Of a DNA stretch of 64,000 bases, positions 35,211-42,731 are shown in pieces. Position 1 is the stretch's first letter, and each line of letters begins with the position of its first letter. The DNA lies in NCBI RefSeq assembly GCF_030817655.1, contig NZ_JAUSZM010000003.1:8370001-8434000 (forward strand), read 5' to 3'. The notes under the pieces were generated by a model that was not told the DNA's origin, did not search any database, and saw nothing but the letters and a program-made list of their open reading frames with translations. The position numbers were made by a program, and so were the translations under genes. Source of the DNA: Streptomyces sp. V4I2 (GTDB lineage Bacteria > Actinomycetota > Actinomycetes > Streptomycetales > Streptomycetaceae).

Positions 35211-36662
35211 TCACTGGCCGTAGAACGTGGCGTCCGCCCGGTCGGTGGCCGTGCTGGGCGTCTGCACGTACAGCAGGTAGGTGTAGTGACGGATGTAGCG
35301 GCCCGCGGAGGCGTACGACTCGTAGGAGACGCCCGCCGAGTCGGACAGGCCCGCGCGCTTGTAGAAGGTGGCGTCGGAGGCGAACTGGGCCGAGCCGTCG
35401 TTCTTCTCCAGCCGGACCTCGAAGCTCGCGTTGCTCCGCAGGTAGTAGCCGGGGAAGTTGGCCGACTCCAGTGACACGGTGCCGCTGCCGGTCAGGCCGG
35501 TGACCACGCGGAACTGGGAGTCCGCGAGCGGGCTGACGTTGGCGTCGATCCGGGCCCGGTAGTCGAAGTGGCGGATGAAGCGGTCCGCGAAGTTGTACGA
35601 CGAGAAGCGCTGCGGGGTGACTCCGTCGGCCACCGGGATGCCGAAGTCGGGGGTGCCGTCGGCCTTCCAGTACACCTTCTGGACGCGGGTACGGCGGTTG
35701 GGGTCGTTCAGCGGGTCGCCGGTGATGTCCTTGTAGCTGCGGTCGTGGTAGACGAGGATGTCGGACTTGCCGTCCTCGGAGACGGTGAAGGAGTTGTGGC
35801 CAGGGCCGTATTGCGAGGTCGCGTCACTCGACTTGAACACCGGCTGGGAACCCTTGGCCCAGGACGCCGGGTTGGTCAGGTCGGCCGTCGCGGAGGCGGT
35901 CAGCATGCCGAGGCAGTAGTTCGCGTCGGTCGCGCTGGCCGAGTAGGTCATGAAGACCTTGCCGCCCCGCTGGATCACCGCGGGGCCTTCGTTGACCTTG
36001 AAGCCGATCGTCTCCCAGGACAGCGTCGGCTGGGATATCTCGGCCGCGGTGCCGGTGATCGTCCAGGGGTTGGCCATCTTCGCGATGAACAGGCTGGTGT
36101 TGTTGTCCTCGGCCGGGTTGCGCTGGGCCCAGGAGAGGTAGCGGACGCCGCCCACGACGAAGGTGGTGGCGTCGAGGGAGAAGCTCTCCCACGTCGTCTT
36201 GATCTGGCCCTTCTCGGCCCAGGTCGCGGTGAGCGGGTTGGCTCCGGTGCCCTCCAGGACGTACATCCGGATCGCCCACTTGTCACTGGTGGAGCCGGCG
36301 GCGAAGTACACGTACCACTTGCCGTCGATGTAGTGGATCTCCGGCGCCCAGATGTTGGCGCCCATCACGCCGCTGGCGTGCTTGGTCCAGATCGTCGTCT
36401 CGGGCGCGGTCTTCAGGCCCTGGATGGTGGTCGCCCGGCGCAGCACGATGCGGTCGTACGCGGGCACGGTGGCGGTGAAGTAGTAGTAGCCGTCGGTGTG
36501 CTTGAAGATGTGCGGGTCGGCGCGCTGTTCGGCGATCGGGTTGGTGTACGTCACGGCGGGGGAGTCGGGCACGGCCGCGTGGGCGATGGTGCCGGGCCCG
36601 GCCAGGCAGCCCACCAGGGCGAAGAGGACGGCCATGAGCAGCCGTACGGTGTTGCGTCTCAA
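35211..36662 (-). CDS. Secreted GH43 arabinofuranosidase with C-terminal AbfB (CBM42) domain
   Basis: About 483 aa. Signal peptide RRNTVRLLMAVLFALVG plus CLAGPGTIAHA. GH43 five-blade propeller motifs: QRADPHIFKHTDGYYYF (catalytic-base Asp), GANIWAPEIHYIDGKWYVYF, and VNEGPAVIQRGGKVFMTYSA with the general-acid Glu. The last ~140 residues are an AbfB/CBM42 domain (NFADRFIRHFDYRARIDANV; SDATFYKRAGL). The same layout is known for the exo-1,5-alpha-L-arabinofuranosidase of S. avermitilis. TTG 36662 with GGAGAA four bases away is the most likely start. Confidence 0.85.
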   Translation of the reverse strand: MRRNTVRLLMAVLFALVGCLAGPGTIAHAAVPDSPAVTYTNPIAEQRADPHIFKHTDGYYYFTATVPAYDRIVLRRATTIQGLKTAPETTIWTKHASGVMGANIWAPEIHYIDGKWYVYFAAGSTSDKWAIRMYVLEGTGANPLTATWAEKGQIKTTWESFSLDATTFVVGGVRYLSWAQRNPAEDNNTSLFIAKMANPWTITGTAAEISQPTLSWETIGFKVNEGPAVIQRGGKVFMTYSASATDANYCLGMLTASATADLTNPASWAKGSQPVFKSSDATSQYGPGHNSFTVSEDGKSDILVYHDRSYKDITGDPLNDPNRRTRVQKVYWKADGTPDFGIPVADGVTPQRFSSYNFADRFIRHFDYRARIDANVSPLADSQFRVVTGLTGSGTVSLESANFPGYYLRSNASFEVRLEKNDGSAQFASDATFYKRAGLSDSAGVSYESYASAGRYIRHYTYLLYVQTPSTATDRADATFYGQ

Positions 36663-36727
36663 GGGGGTTCTCCAGATCACGGAGTGCGGGGAGGGGGAGG
36701 GAGGGGAGAAGCAGGGAGGGGAGGGCG

Positions 36728-38236
36728 TCAGGTCGTGGGCACGATCCGCCACTGCTGGCAGGTGTTGTTCAGCCACGTCCACAGCCGTACGTCGGCCCCG
36801 TTCACGGTGGAGCAGTTCGCGACGTCGGCGACCTTGCCGCTGTTCTCGTTCACGATCCGCACGTAGTCCCCGGTGGCCGTGTAGACCAGACGGAACTTCT
36901 GGCAGTTGTTGTTCAGCCAGGACCACTGGGCGATGTCCGTGCCGTCGGCCGTCGCGCAGCCCGCGGTGTCCATGACCTTGCCGGTGGCGACGTTGACCAG
37001 TCGACTGGTGTCGTTGCCGAGGTCCTCGACGCGCCACTTCTGGTTGGCGCCGCCGGTGCAGCTCCACTGGAAGATGTTGGTGCCGTCCGCGGCGTTGCCG
37101 CCCTCGACGTCCAGGCACTTGCCGCTGTTGCGGTTCACCAGGGTGTACGCGGTCGGGGTCGCCGCCGTCTCGCCCGCGGGGCCGGGCAGCGTCGTGCCGA
37201 GCGCCACCGGGGTGCCGAAGTTCGGCGTGCCGTCCGCGTTCCAGGTGAACTTCTGCGCCCGCGTCGTACGGCCGTTGCCGCAGCCGCCGTTCGCGGTGTC
37301 GTTGGCGTGGTAGACGATCCAGTTCTCGGTGCCGTCCGGCGAGCTGAAGAAGCCGTTGTGGCCGGGGCCGTAGACACTCGCCGCGTCATTGCGCTGGAAG
37401 ACCGGCGTGGACTTCTTCGTCCACGAGGCGGGGTTCAGCGGGTCGGTGCCGGTCAGTTCCAGCTGCCCCAGCTTGTAGTCCGCGGTCTGGCAGGAACTGG
37501 CGGAGAAGGTGAGGAAGGTGCGGCCGTCGTGGTACAGCGGTTCCGGTCCCTTGTTGACCGCGCCGCCCGAGGTCTCCCAGCTCGCGGTGGGGCTGGAGAT
37601 GATCCTGAAGGTGCTGCTGGCCAGCGTGTACGGGTTGCTCATCGGCGCGATGACCAGGCTCTGCGTGCTGCCGTTGATGAAGCCGCTGCCGATCATGTAC
37701 AGGCTGTTGTTCGCCTTCAGGACGGTGGCGTCGATGAGCCAGCCGCCGGGGGTGAGGTTGGAGCCGCTGAGCTGGTTCTTGTAGGTGTACGGGCCCATCG
37801 GGTCGGTGCCCGCGCTCTCCAGCACATGAGTGCGCTGGGAGTCGCAGCAGGCGACACCGCTCTGCCCCGCCGAGTAGTACAGGTACCAGCGGCCGTCGAG
37901 GAAGTGCAGCTCGGGCGCCCAGATGTTGGTGTTGCGGGTGGCGGTGGTGTCGCTGAAGACCTGCACGCTGGGGGCGGTGGAGAGTCCGGCGAGGGTCGGC
38001 GACTTCCGCATGGTCAGCACGCCGGTGAAGGACGTGGTGACCAGGTAGTAGTTGCCGTTGTAGTACTCGAGCCAGGGGTCGGCGCCCTTGGTCGACTTGA
38101 TCGCGTTGGTGTACGGGCGGCCCTCGGCGGCGGCGGCCGGGGTCGTCGCCGACACCATGGCGATCAGGACGGCGAGCACGCACAGGATCAGGGATCTGTG
38201 GCGTATGGCGGGGGGCTGCTCTGACATCTTCGGCAT
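36728..38236 (-). CDS. Secreted GH43-family hydrolase with C-terminal ricin-B (CBM13) domain
   Basis: About 502 aa. Signal peptide RHRSLILCVLAVLIAMVSAT ending PAAAAEG. The propeller has KGADPWLEYYNGNYYLVTTS, NTNIWAPELHFLDGRWYLYY and NKGPEPLYHDGRTFLTFSAS. Where the sister enzyme has NEGP, this one has NKGP with Glu two residues later, so the acid may be moved or lost. Residues ~370-502 are a ricin-type beta-trefoil with three QxW repeats (ANQKW, NNCQKF, NTCQQW). Likely acts on arabinose- or galactose-containing plant polysaccharide. It probably shares a transcript with the AbfB-GH43 gene 65 bp downstream. Confidence 0.85.
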   Translation of the reverse strand: MPKMSEQPPAIRHRSLILCVLAVLIAMVSATTPAAAAEGRPYTNAIKSTKGADPWLEYYNGNYYLVTTSFTGVLTMRKSPTLAGLSTAPSVQVFSDTTATRNTNIWAPELHFLDGRWYLYYSAGQSGVACCDSQRTHVLESAGTDPMGPYTYKNQLSGSNLTPGGWLIDATVLKANNSLYMIGSGFINGSTQSLVIAPMSNPYTLASSTFRIISSPTASWETSGGAVNKGPEPLYHDGRTFLTFSASSCQTADYKLGQLELTGTDPLNPASWTKKSTPVFQRNDAASVYGPGHNGFFSSPDGTENWIVYHANDTANGGCGNGRTTRAQKFTWNADGTPNFGTPVALGTTLPGPAGETAATPTAYTLVNRNSGKCLDVEGGNAADGTNIFQWSCTGGANQKWRVEDLGNDTSRLVNVATGKVMDTAGCATADGTDIAQWSWLNNNCQKFRLVYTATGDYVRIVNENSGKVADVANCSTVNGADVRLWTWLNNTCQQWRIVPTT

Positions 38237-38256
38237 GCGGGACCGTCCCTGTCCGT

Positions 38257-38280
38257 AATTTCGAACGGCGTTCGTAAATT
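38257..38280. promoter_or_regulatory. Candidate operator upstream of the GH43 pair
   Basis: AATTTCGAAC (38257-38266), a GGC spacer and GTTCGTAAATT (38270-38280) form an imperfect inverted repeat with one extra T in the right arm. It lies 21 bp before the GH43-CBM13 start and looks like a LacI/ROK-type sugar operator. The regulator is not in the window. Confidence 0.5.
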
Positions 38281-38324
38281 CGATCAGAAGATAAGCGGGG
38301 GCCATGCTTCCGTCAACGGTTTCG

Positions 38325-39218
38325 TCACCTGCGCTTTACACGCGCGACGCTCAGCGTGTTCGCGGCGACGATCCCGCCGATGCCCGCCCACTCGGCCCAC
38401 CCCAGCTGCTGGCCGAGCGCGAGCCACCCCACGACTGCGGCGAGAACCGGGTTGACGCTCATGAACAGCCCGAAGGCCTGGGCCGGCACATGGCGCAGGG
38501 TGAACAGATCCGCGAGGTACGGCACCGCCGAGGACAGCACACCGGCAGCGACCGCGTACCCGACGGCCTCCGGGGCCGGCGGCTGCCGCAGTACGAGCAC
38601 GACCCCGACCGGCAGGAACAACAGGGCGGACACGCAGGCGGCCGCGGCCGACCCCTGGGCGCCGGAGACCCGGCGACCCACCGTGCGGCTGAGAAGGATG
38701 TACGACGCCCAGCAGGCGGCGGCGAGCAGCCCAAGGCCCATCCCGAGGTAGTCGGCCGACTGCCGCGGACGCATCAGCGTGACCACCCCCGCCACGGCGA
38801 CCAGCGCACAGCACAGGTCCACGCGGCGGCGCGTCGCGGCCAGGGCGACGGTGAGCGGGCCGAGGAACTCCAGGGTCACCGCGAGGCCCAGGCCGATCCG
38901 GTCGATGGCGCTGTACAGGGACAGGTTCATCGTCCCGAACACCACGGCGAGCAACAGCACCGGCCACCACTGCCGCCAGGTGAAGGCCCGCAGCCGCGGC
39001 CGTCCGACGGCCAGCAGGACGAGCGCGGCGACGTACTGGCGCACCGCGACGACACCGAGAGGCCCGAGCACCGGGAAGGCGAGGGAGCCGATCGCGGCGC
39101 CGGTCTGATTGGACAGACCGCTGCCGACCATCGTGGCGACGCCGGCGAGCCGGCCACGTACGGGCTCCGGGACGGTGGCGCTCATGGGCGCGGTCGCTGA
39201 GGCGGATGCGGGTCGCAT
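38325..39218 (-). CDS. EamA/RhtA-family transporter
   Basis: A 297-aa membrane protein with about ten helices in two EamA repeats (VGSGLSNQTGAAIGSLAFPV near the start; GLLAAACWASYILLSRTVGR; PAQAFGLFMSVNPVLAAVVG). The family exports amino acids or drugs; RhtA exports threonine/homoserine. It is divergent from a LysR gene, which probably controls it. Confidence 0.85.
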   Translation of the reverse strand: MRPASASATAPMSATVPEPVRGRLAGVATMVGSGLSNQTGAAIGSLAFPVLGPLGVVAVRQYVAALVLLAVGRPRLRAFTWRQWWPVLLLAVVFGTMNLSLYSAIDRIGLGLAVTLEFLGPLTVALAATRRRVDLCCALVAVAGVVTLMRPRQSADYLGMGLGLLAAACWASYILLSRTVGRRVSGAQGSAAAACVSALLFLPVGVVLVLRQPPAPEAVGYAVAAGVLSSAVPYLADLFTLRHVPAQAFGLFMSVNPVLAAVVGWLALGQQLGWAEWAGIGGIVAANTLSVARVKRR

Positions 39219-39286
39219 GCGCCGATCGTGCGGCCGTACGGCACATACGCAAAATGCGCCTGTTCACGGATCTATACGCTGGACGC

Positions 39287-40141
39287 ATGGATGTGGAGCT
39301 TCGCCAGTTGCGCTGTCTCGTCGCGATCGTCGACGAGGGCAGCTTCACCGACGCGGCCATCGCGCTCGGCGTCTCCCAGGCGGCCGTGTCCCGCGCGCTG
39401 GCCTCGCTCGAACGGGCGCTGGGCGTACGGCTGTTGCGCCGCACCTCCCGCGAGGTGACGCCGACCGCGACCGGCCTGCGGGCGGTGGCGCAGGCCCGGC
39501 GAGTGCTCGGCGAGGTCGACGACCTGGTGCGTGAGGCGACCTCGGGGCACACCCGGCTGCGGATCGGCTACGCCTGGTCGGCGCTCGGCCGCCACACCCC
39601 CGCCTTCCAGCGCCGCTGGGCGCAGGCCCGTCCCGACACCGACCTGCACCTGGTCCGCGTCAACTCCGCCACCGCCGGTCTCGCGGAGGGCGCCTGCGAT
39701 CTCGCGGTGGTGCGCAGGCCCTTGGACGACCGGCGCTTCGACTCCGCCCTCGTCGGGCTGGAGCGACGGCTGTGCGCGCTGGCCGCCGACGACCCGCTGG
39801 CCGGGCGCCGCTCCGTCCGGCTCGCCGACCTCGCCGGACGCATCCTGCTCATCGACCGGCGTACCGGCACCACGACCGCCGCACTGTGGCCGCCGGACGC
39901 CCGCCCCGAGACCGAGGAGACCCACGACATCGACGACTGGCTCACCGAGATCTCCACGGGCCGGGGCGTCGGCGTGACCGCGGAGTCCACCGCCCACCAG
40001 TACCCGCGCCCCGGGATCGTCTACCGACCGGTCCGCGACGCCGAGCCCATCGCCGTACGCCTGGCCTGGTGGCGCGGCGACGCCCACCCCGCCACCCAGG
40101 CCGTGATCGAACTGCTCACCGCCCTCTACCGCACCGGCTGA
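39287..40141 (+). CDS. LysR-family transcriptional regulator
   Basis: A 284-aa protein. Winged helix VELRQLRCLVAIVDEGSFTD followed by GVSQAAVSRALASLERALGV and a typical substrate-binding domain (LRIGYAWSALGRHTPAFQRR; GRGVGVTAESTAHQYPRPGI). ATG 39287 starts the canonical LysR N-terminus. Shares a 68-bp divergent region with the EamA gene. Confidence 0.87.
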   Translation: MDVELRQLRCLVAIVDEGSFTDAAIALGVSQAAVSRALASLERALGVRLLRRTSREVTPTATGLRAVAQARRVLGEVDDLVREATSGHTRLRIGYAWSALGRHTPAFQRRWAQARPDTDLHLVRVNSATAGLAEGACDLAVVRRPLDDRRFDSALVGLERRLCALAADDPLAGRRSVRLADLAGRILLIDRRTGTTTAALWPPDARPETEETHDIDDWLTEISTGRGVGVTAESTAHQYPRPGIVYRPVRDAEPIAVRLAWWRGDAHPATQAVIELLTALYRTG

Positions 40142-40201
40142 CCGGGCCCTTCCAGCGCAATGTCATCGCCCGGGCGCTGGTACGGGAGGCGTGACGCGGG
40201 T

Positions 40202-40229
40202 GAGGGCCCGCAGTGCACCGCGGGCCCTC
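40202..40229. terminator. Bidirectional terminator between LysR and TetR genes
   Basis: GAGGGCCCGC (40202-40211) pairs perfectly with GCGGGCCCTC (40220-40229) around an 8-nt loop, between convergent stops at 40141 and 40244. Confidence 0.75.
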
Positions 40230-40243
40230 CTTCGTCAGCCGCG

Positions 40244-40951
40244 TCAGCTCGCCAGCGAGGCCGGTTCCCAGACCGCCTCGGGGTCGAGCGGCAGGTCGGT
40301 CCGGTCGCGCTTGAACCGCGCGGCCTGCTCCTCGACGTCCGGCAGGGCCGCGCCGGGGGCCGCGAACCCGCGGAACAGGGTCGAGCAGTACTCCCGCGAC
40401 AGGTCCGCGGCGCTCCAGCGGCCCTCCGGCTTGACCCACTGGTAGGTGTGGTTGTGCAGGTTGAGGAACTGCAGGGTGGCCAGGCGCGGGTGCACCGGGC
40501 GGAAGGTGCCCTCCTCGATGGCCTCCGTGAGCAGGCCCGTGACCAGCTGCTCGAAGTCGGAGCGCTGGCGCAGCAGGGTCTGCAGGTAGTCGCCGGTGAG
40601 GCTGCGGTAGTCGTGTTCGTAGACCCAGATGTGGTCGAGCCGGCGGTAGATGATCGTCAGCAGCGACTCCGACAGCAGGCGCAGCCGCAGCAGCGGCTCC
40701 TCGTCCAGGCCCGCGATCTGCCGGGCCCGGGCGAGCAGCGGCGCCATCACCCGGGACTGGATCTCGATCAGCAGGTTCTCCTTGGAGCCGATGTAGTAGT
40801 ACAGCGCTCCCTTGGCGAGCCCGACCGCGCGGCCCAGGTCGTTGACGGAGGTCGCCGCGTAGCCCTGGCGGGCGAACAGCTCGGCGGCCGTGTCGATGAT
40901 CTTCTGGCGCCTGACCTCGAAATCCGGCCCGTGGCCCGGCGGTCGTGGCAT
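40244..40951 (-). CDS. TetR-family transcriptional regulator
   Basis: A 235-aa protein: QKIIDTAAELFARQGYAATS with VNDLGRAVGLAKGALYYYIG is the TetR HTH. The long all-helical C-terminal domain (HDYRSLTGDYLQTLLRQR) fits the acyl-CoA-metabolism TetR group. ATG 40951 follows GGGGAG. It is divergent from the E1-alpha remnant, its probable original target. Confidence 0.87.
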   Translation of the reverse strand: MPRPPGHGPDFEVRRQKIIDTAAELFARQGYAATSVNDLGRAVGLAKGALYYYIGSKENLLIEIQSRVMAPLLARARQIAGLDEEPLLRLRLLSESLLTIIYRRLDHIWVYEHDYRSLTGDYLQTLLRQRSDFEQLVTGLLTEAIEEGTFRPVHPRLATLQFLNLHNHTYQWVKPEGRWSAADLSREYCSTLFRGFAAPGAALPDVEEQAARFKRDRTDLPLDPEAVWEPASLAS

Positions 40952-40987
40952 GGCTTCTCTCCCCGCTGACGTCACGAAGTTTGCTAG

Positions 40988-40997
40988 ACCAAACGGT
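40988..40997. promoter_or_regulatory. Candidate TetR operator
   Basis: ACCAAACGGT is an imperfect palindrome (ACC-NNNN-GGT) in a TAGACCAAACGGTACA context between the TetR gene and the E1-alpha remnant. Similar sites are bound by TetR regulators of acyl-CoA genes. Weak evidence from position and symmetry only. Confidence 0.35.
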
Positions 40998-41055
40998 ACA
41001 TTAAAAAGACGGACGCAGGCGGCACGCCGGCCGCGCGAGCGTAGCGAGGACGCTC

Positions 41056-41847
41056 ATGACTCAGGCACCGCAGTACACCGGCACCGGCACCGGCACCGGC
41101 TTCGTCGACGCGGAGCAACTCCTGGAAATGTACCGCCGTATGCGCCGCATCCGGCGCTTCGAGGAGCGGGCGTCCGAGCTCTACAAGGCGACCGAGATCC
41201 CCGGCTTCCTGCACCTGTCGATCGGTCAGGAGGCCAGTGCCGTCGGTGCCTGCTGGCCGCTCGGCGCCCGGGACGGCATCGCCTCCACCCACCGCGGCCA
41301 CGGCCATGTCCTCGCCAAGGGCCTGGACACCGCGTCGATGATGGCCGAACTGATGGGCAAGGAAGCGGGCACCTGCCACGGCCGCGGCGGCTCCATGCAC
41401 ATCGCCGACCCGGGCCTCGGCATCTACGGCGCCAACGGCATCGTCGGCGCCGGACTGCACATCGCCGCAGGCGTGGCGACCGCGGCCAAGCTGCGCGCCG
41501 CCGGTGACGTGGTGGTGGCGTTCTTCGGCGACGGGGCGGTCGCCCAGGGCATGTTCCACGAGGCCGTCAACCTGGCCGCCGTATGGGACCTGCCGGTCGT
41601 CTTCCTCTGCGAGAACAACCACTACTCCGAGTTCTCGCCCGCCGCCGACCAGCACCGCGCCCCGCTCTCCGCCCGCGCCGCCGGATACGGCATCGGCTAC
41701 GAGCACGTCGACGGCAACGACGTCCTCGAAGTGGCCCGGACCATGACCGGCCAGGTCGAGCGGCTGCGGCAGGGCGGCGGACCCGTCCTGGTCGAGCCGC
41801 CTGCGGCACCGTCCACGACCGGGACATCAACGCCGCGATCAACGTGA
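41056..41847 (+). pseudogene. Truncated TPP-dependent 2-oxoacid dehydrogenase E1-alpha gene
   Basis: The first ~247 codons are a normal E1-alpha: FLHLSIGQEASAVGACWPLG, THRGHGHVLAKGLD, GRGGSMHIADP, and the TPP motif GDGAVAQGMFHEAVNLAAVW ending VVFLCENN. At VLVE (to 41796) the homology stops; an intact protein continues with a TYR.HGH region for another ~75 residues. Instead the DNA becomes the 3' end of a tnpB gene, and this frame runs into a stop at 41847. The E1-beta gene that normally follows is missing too. Acetoin/branched-chain-type oxidation here is lost. Confidence 0.8.
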
Positions 41848-42030
41848 AGACGGCCGCCGGACTGGCGGTATCGGCCTGCGGAGCGCCGGTAAGACCAGAA
41901 CTCGTTCTGGCACAGCGCGAAGAAACAGGAAGCCACGGATTCCCGACCGAACCCCGTGCCGCGTAGCGGCACAGCAACGATCGAGAAGGCCAGAATCCTC
42001 GGGCTTCAGCCCGAGGTGCAAGTCAATACG
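41797..42030 (+). mobile_element. IS200/IS605-type element remnant: tnpB 3' end and right-end hairpin
   Basis: In the +1 frame relative to E1-alpha, 41797-41966 reads ACGTVHDRDINAAINVKTAA then GLAVSACGAPVRPELVLAQR and a PTEPRAA stop. ACG..HDRD.NAA.N is the last zinc-ribbon cysteine and RuvC-III region of TnpB nucleases. After the stop lies a stem-loop CCTCGGG-CTTCAG-CCCGAGG (41997-42016), typical of the right end of these elements and of the 3' end of TnpB guide (omega) RNA. The rest of tnpB, tnpA and the left end are absent, so it is a dead fragment. Confidence 0.8.
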
Positions 42031-42084
42031 TGCCGTCCGACCTGATGGCGTGGTCCGGTTCGTTGGCCGTTTCGCTGGTGACCG

Positions 42085-42124
42085 CTGCCGTCGGCAGGTC
42101 AGACGTCTGCCGTCGGCAGGTCAG
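42085..42124. repeat. Two direct copies of an 18-bp palindromic element
   Basis: CTGCCGTCGGCAGGTCAG occurs at 42085-42102 and 42107-42124, separated by ACGT. Each begins with the near-perfect hairpin CTGCCG-T-CGGCAG. The second copy overlaps the marR stop. It could act as a terminator for marR or be a scar of the neighbouring insertion. Confidence 0.7.
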
Positions 42125-42633
42125 GCACCCGACGGCGGACGCGTGGCGCGAGTGCGTGGGCGCGTCCTCGCCAGGCCGGCCTCCACGGCGGCGAGCAGGG
42201 TCAGGGCCGCGTCGAGGTGTTCGGTGTCGTGGTCGGCGGCCGCGGAGACGGCGGCGGCCCATTCCCGGCGCACCAGGGCGTAGTTGATGCGTCCGCGTTC
42301 GGTGGTGTGGACGGTCACCCCGCGGCCGTCGCCCGGGTCGGCGCGGCGCTCGATGAGACCCTTGCGCTCCAGTCCGCCGAGGACGGTGGAGAGGTTGGTG
42401 CGCTGCAGCCCGGTCGCCTCGGCGATGCGGCTGGGCGGGGCGGCGGGCTCGCGGTGCAGGTAGCGCATCACCATGCCCTCGGACGGGGACAGGGGGACGG
42501 CCCGCTCGTCGCTGTATCCGCGGAACTGGATCTCCCGGCTGATGATCAGCACGAGGTCGGCCAGCTCGGCCCACCGCCGGCCGTCGTCCGGTGCGATCGT
42601 CGGGCTCGTCGGTTCTGCTCGCTCCTCCGTCAC
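42121..42633 (-). CDS. MarR-family transcriptional regulator
   Basis: A 170-aa winged-helix protein: LSPSEGMVMRYLHREPAAPP, RIAEATGLQRTNLSTVLGGL, ERKGLIERRADPGDGRGVTV. It is divergent from the MFS-cyd operon, with a perfect inverted repeat between them, so it most likely represses that operon and itself until a ligand binds. GTG 42633 is the start. Confidence 0.87.
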   Translation of the reverse strand: MTEERAEPTSPTIAPDDGRRWAELADLVLIISREIQFRGYSDERAVPLSPSEGMVMRYLHREPAAPPSRIAEATGLQRTNLSTVLGGLERKGLIERRADPGDGRGVTVHTTERGRINYALVRREWAAAVSAAADHDTEHLDAALTLLAAVEAGLARTRPRTRATRPPSGA

Positions 42634-42694
42634 GGCTCCAGGGTACGGGCTTGCCCGGAAGTAGTTATGGGCGCATACTGCTTATGGCTTCATA

Positions 42695-42710
42695 GTTATG
42701 AGGTCATAAC
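42695..42710. promoter_or_regulatory. MarR operator candidate upstream of the MFS-cyd operon
   Basis: GTTATGAGGTCATAAC is a perfect 7-bp inverted repeat with a 2-nt centre, 22 bp before the MFS start, in a strikingly AT-rich stretch. Related words (AGTTATGGGC) occur at about 42663 and again at 50931 at the other end of the operon. Confidence 0.75.
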
Positions 42711-42731
42711 ATCCGTCTCCTGGGAGCTGTC

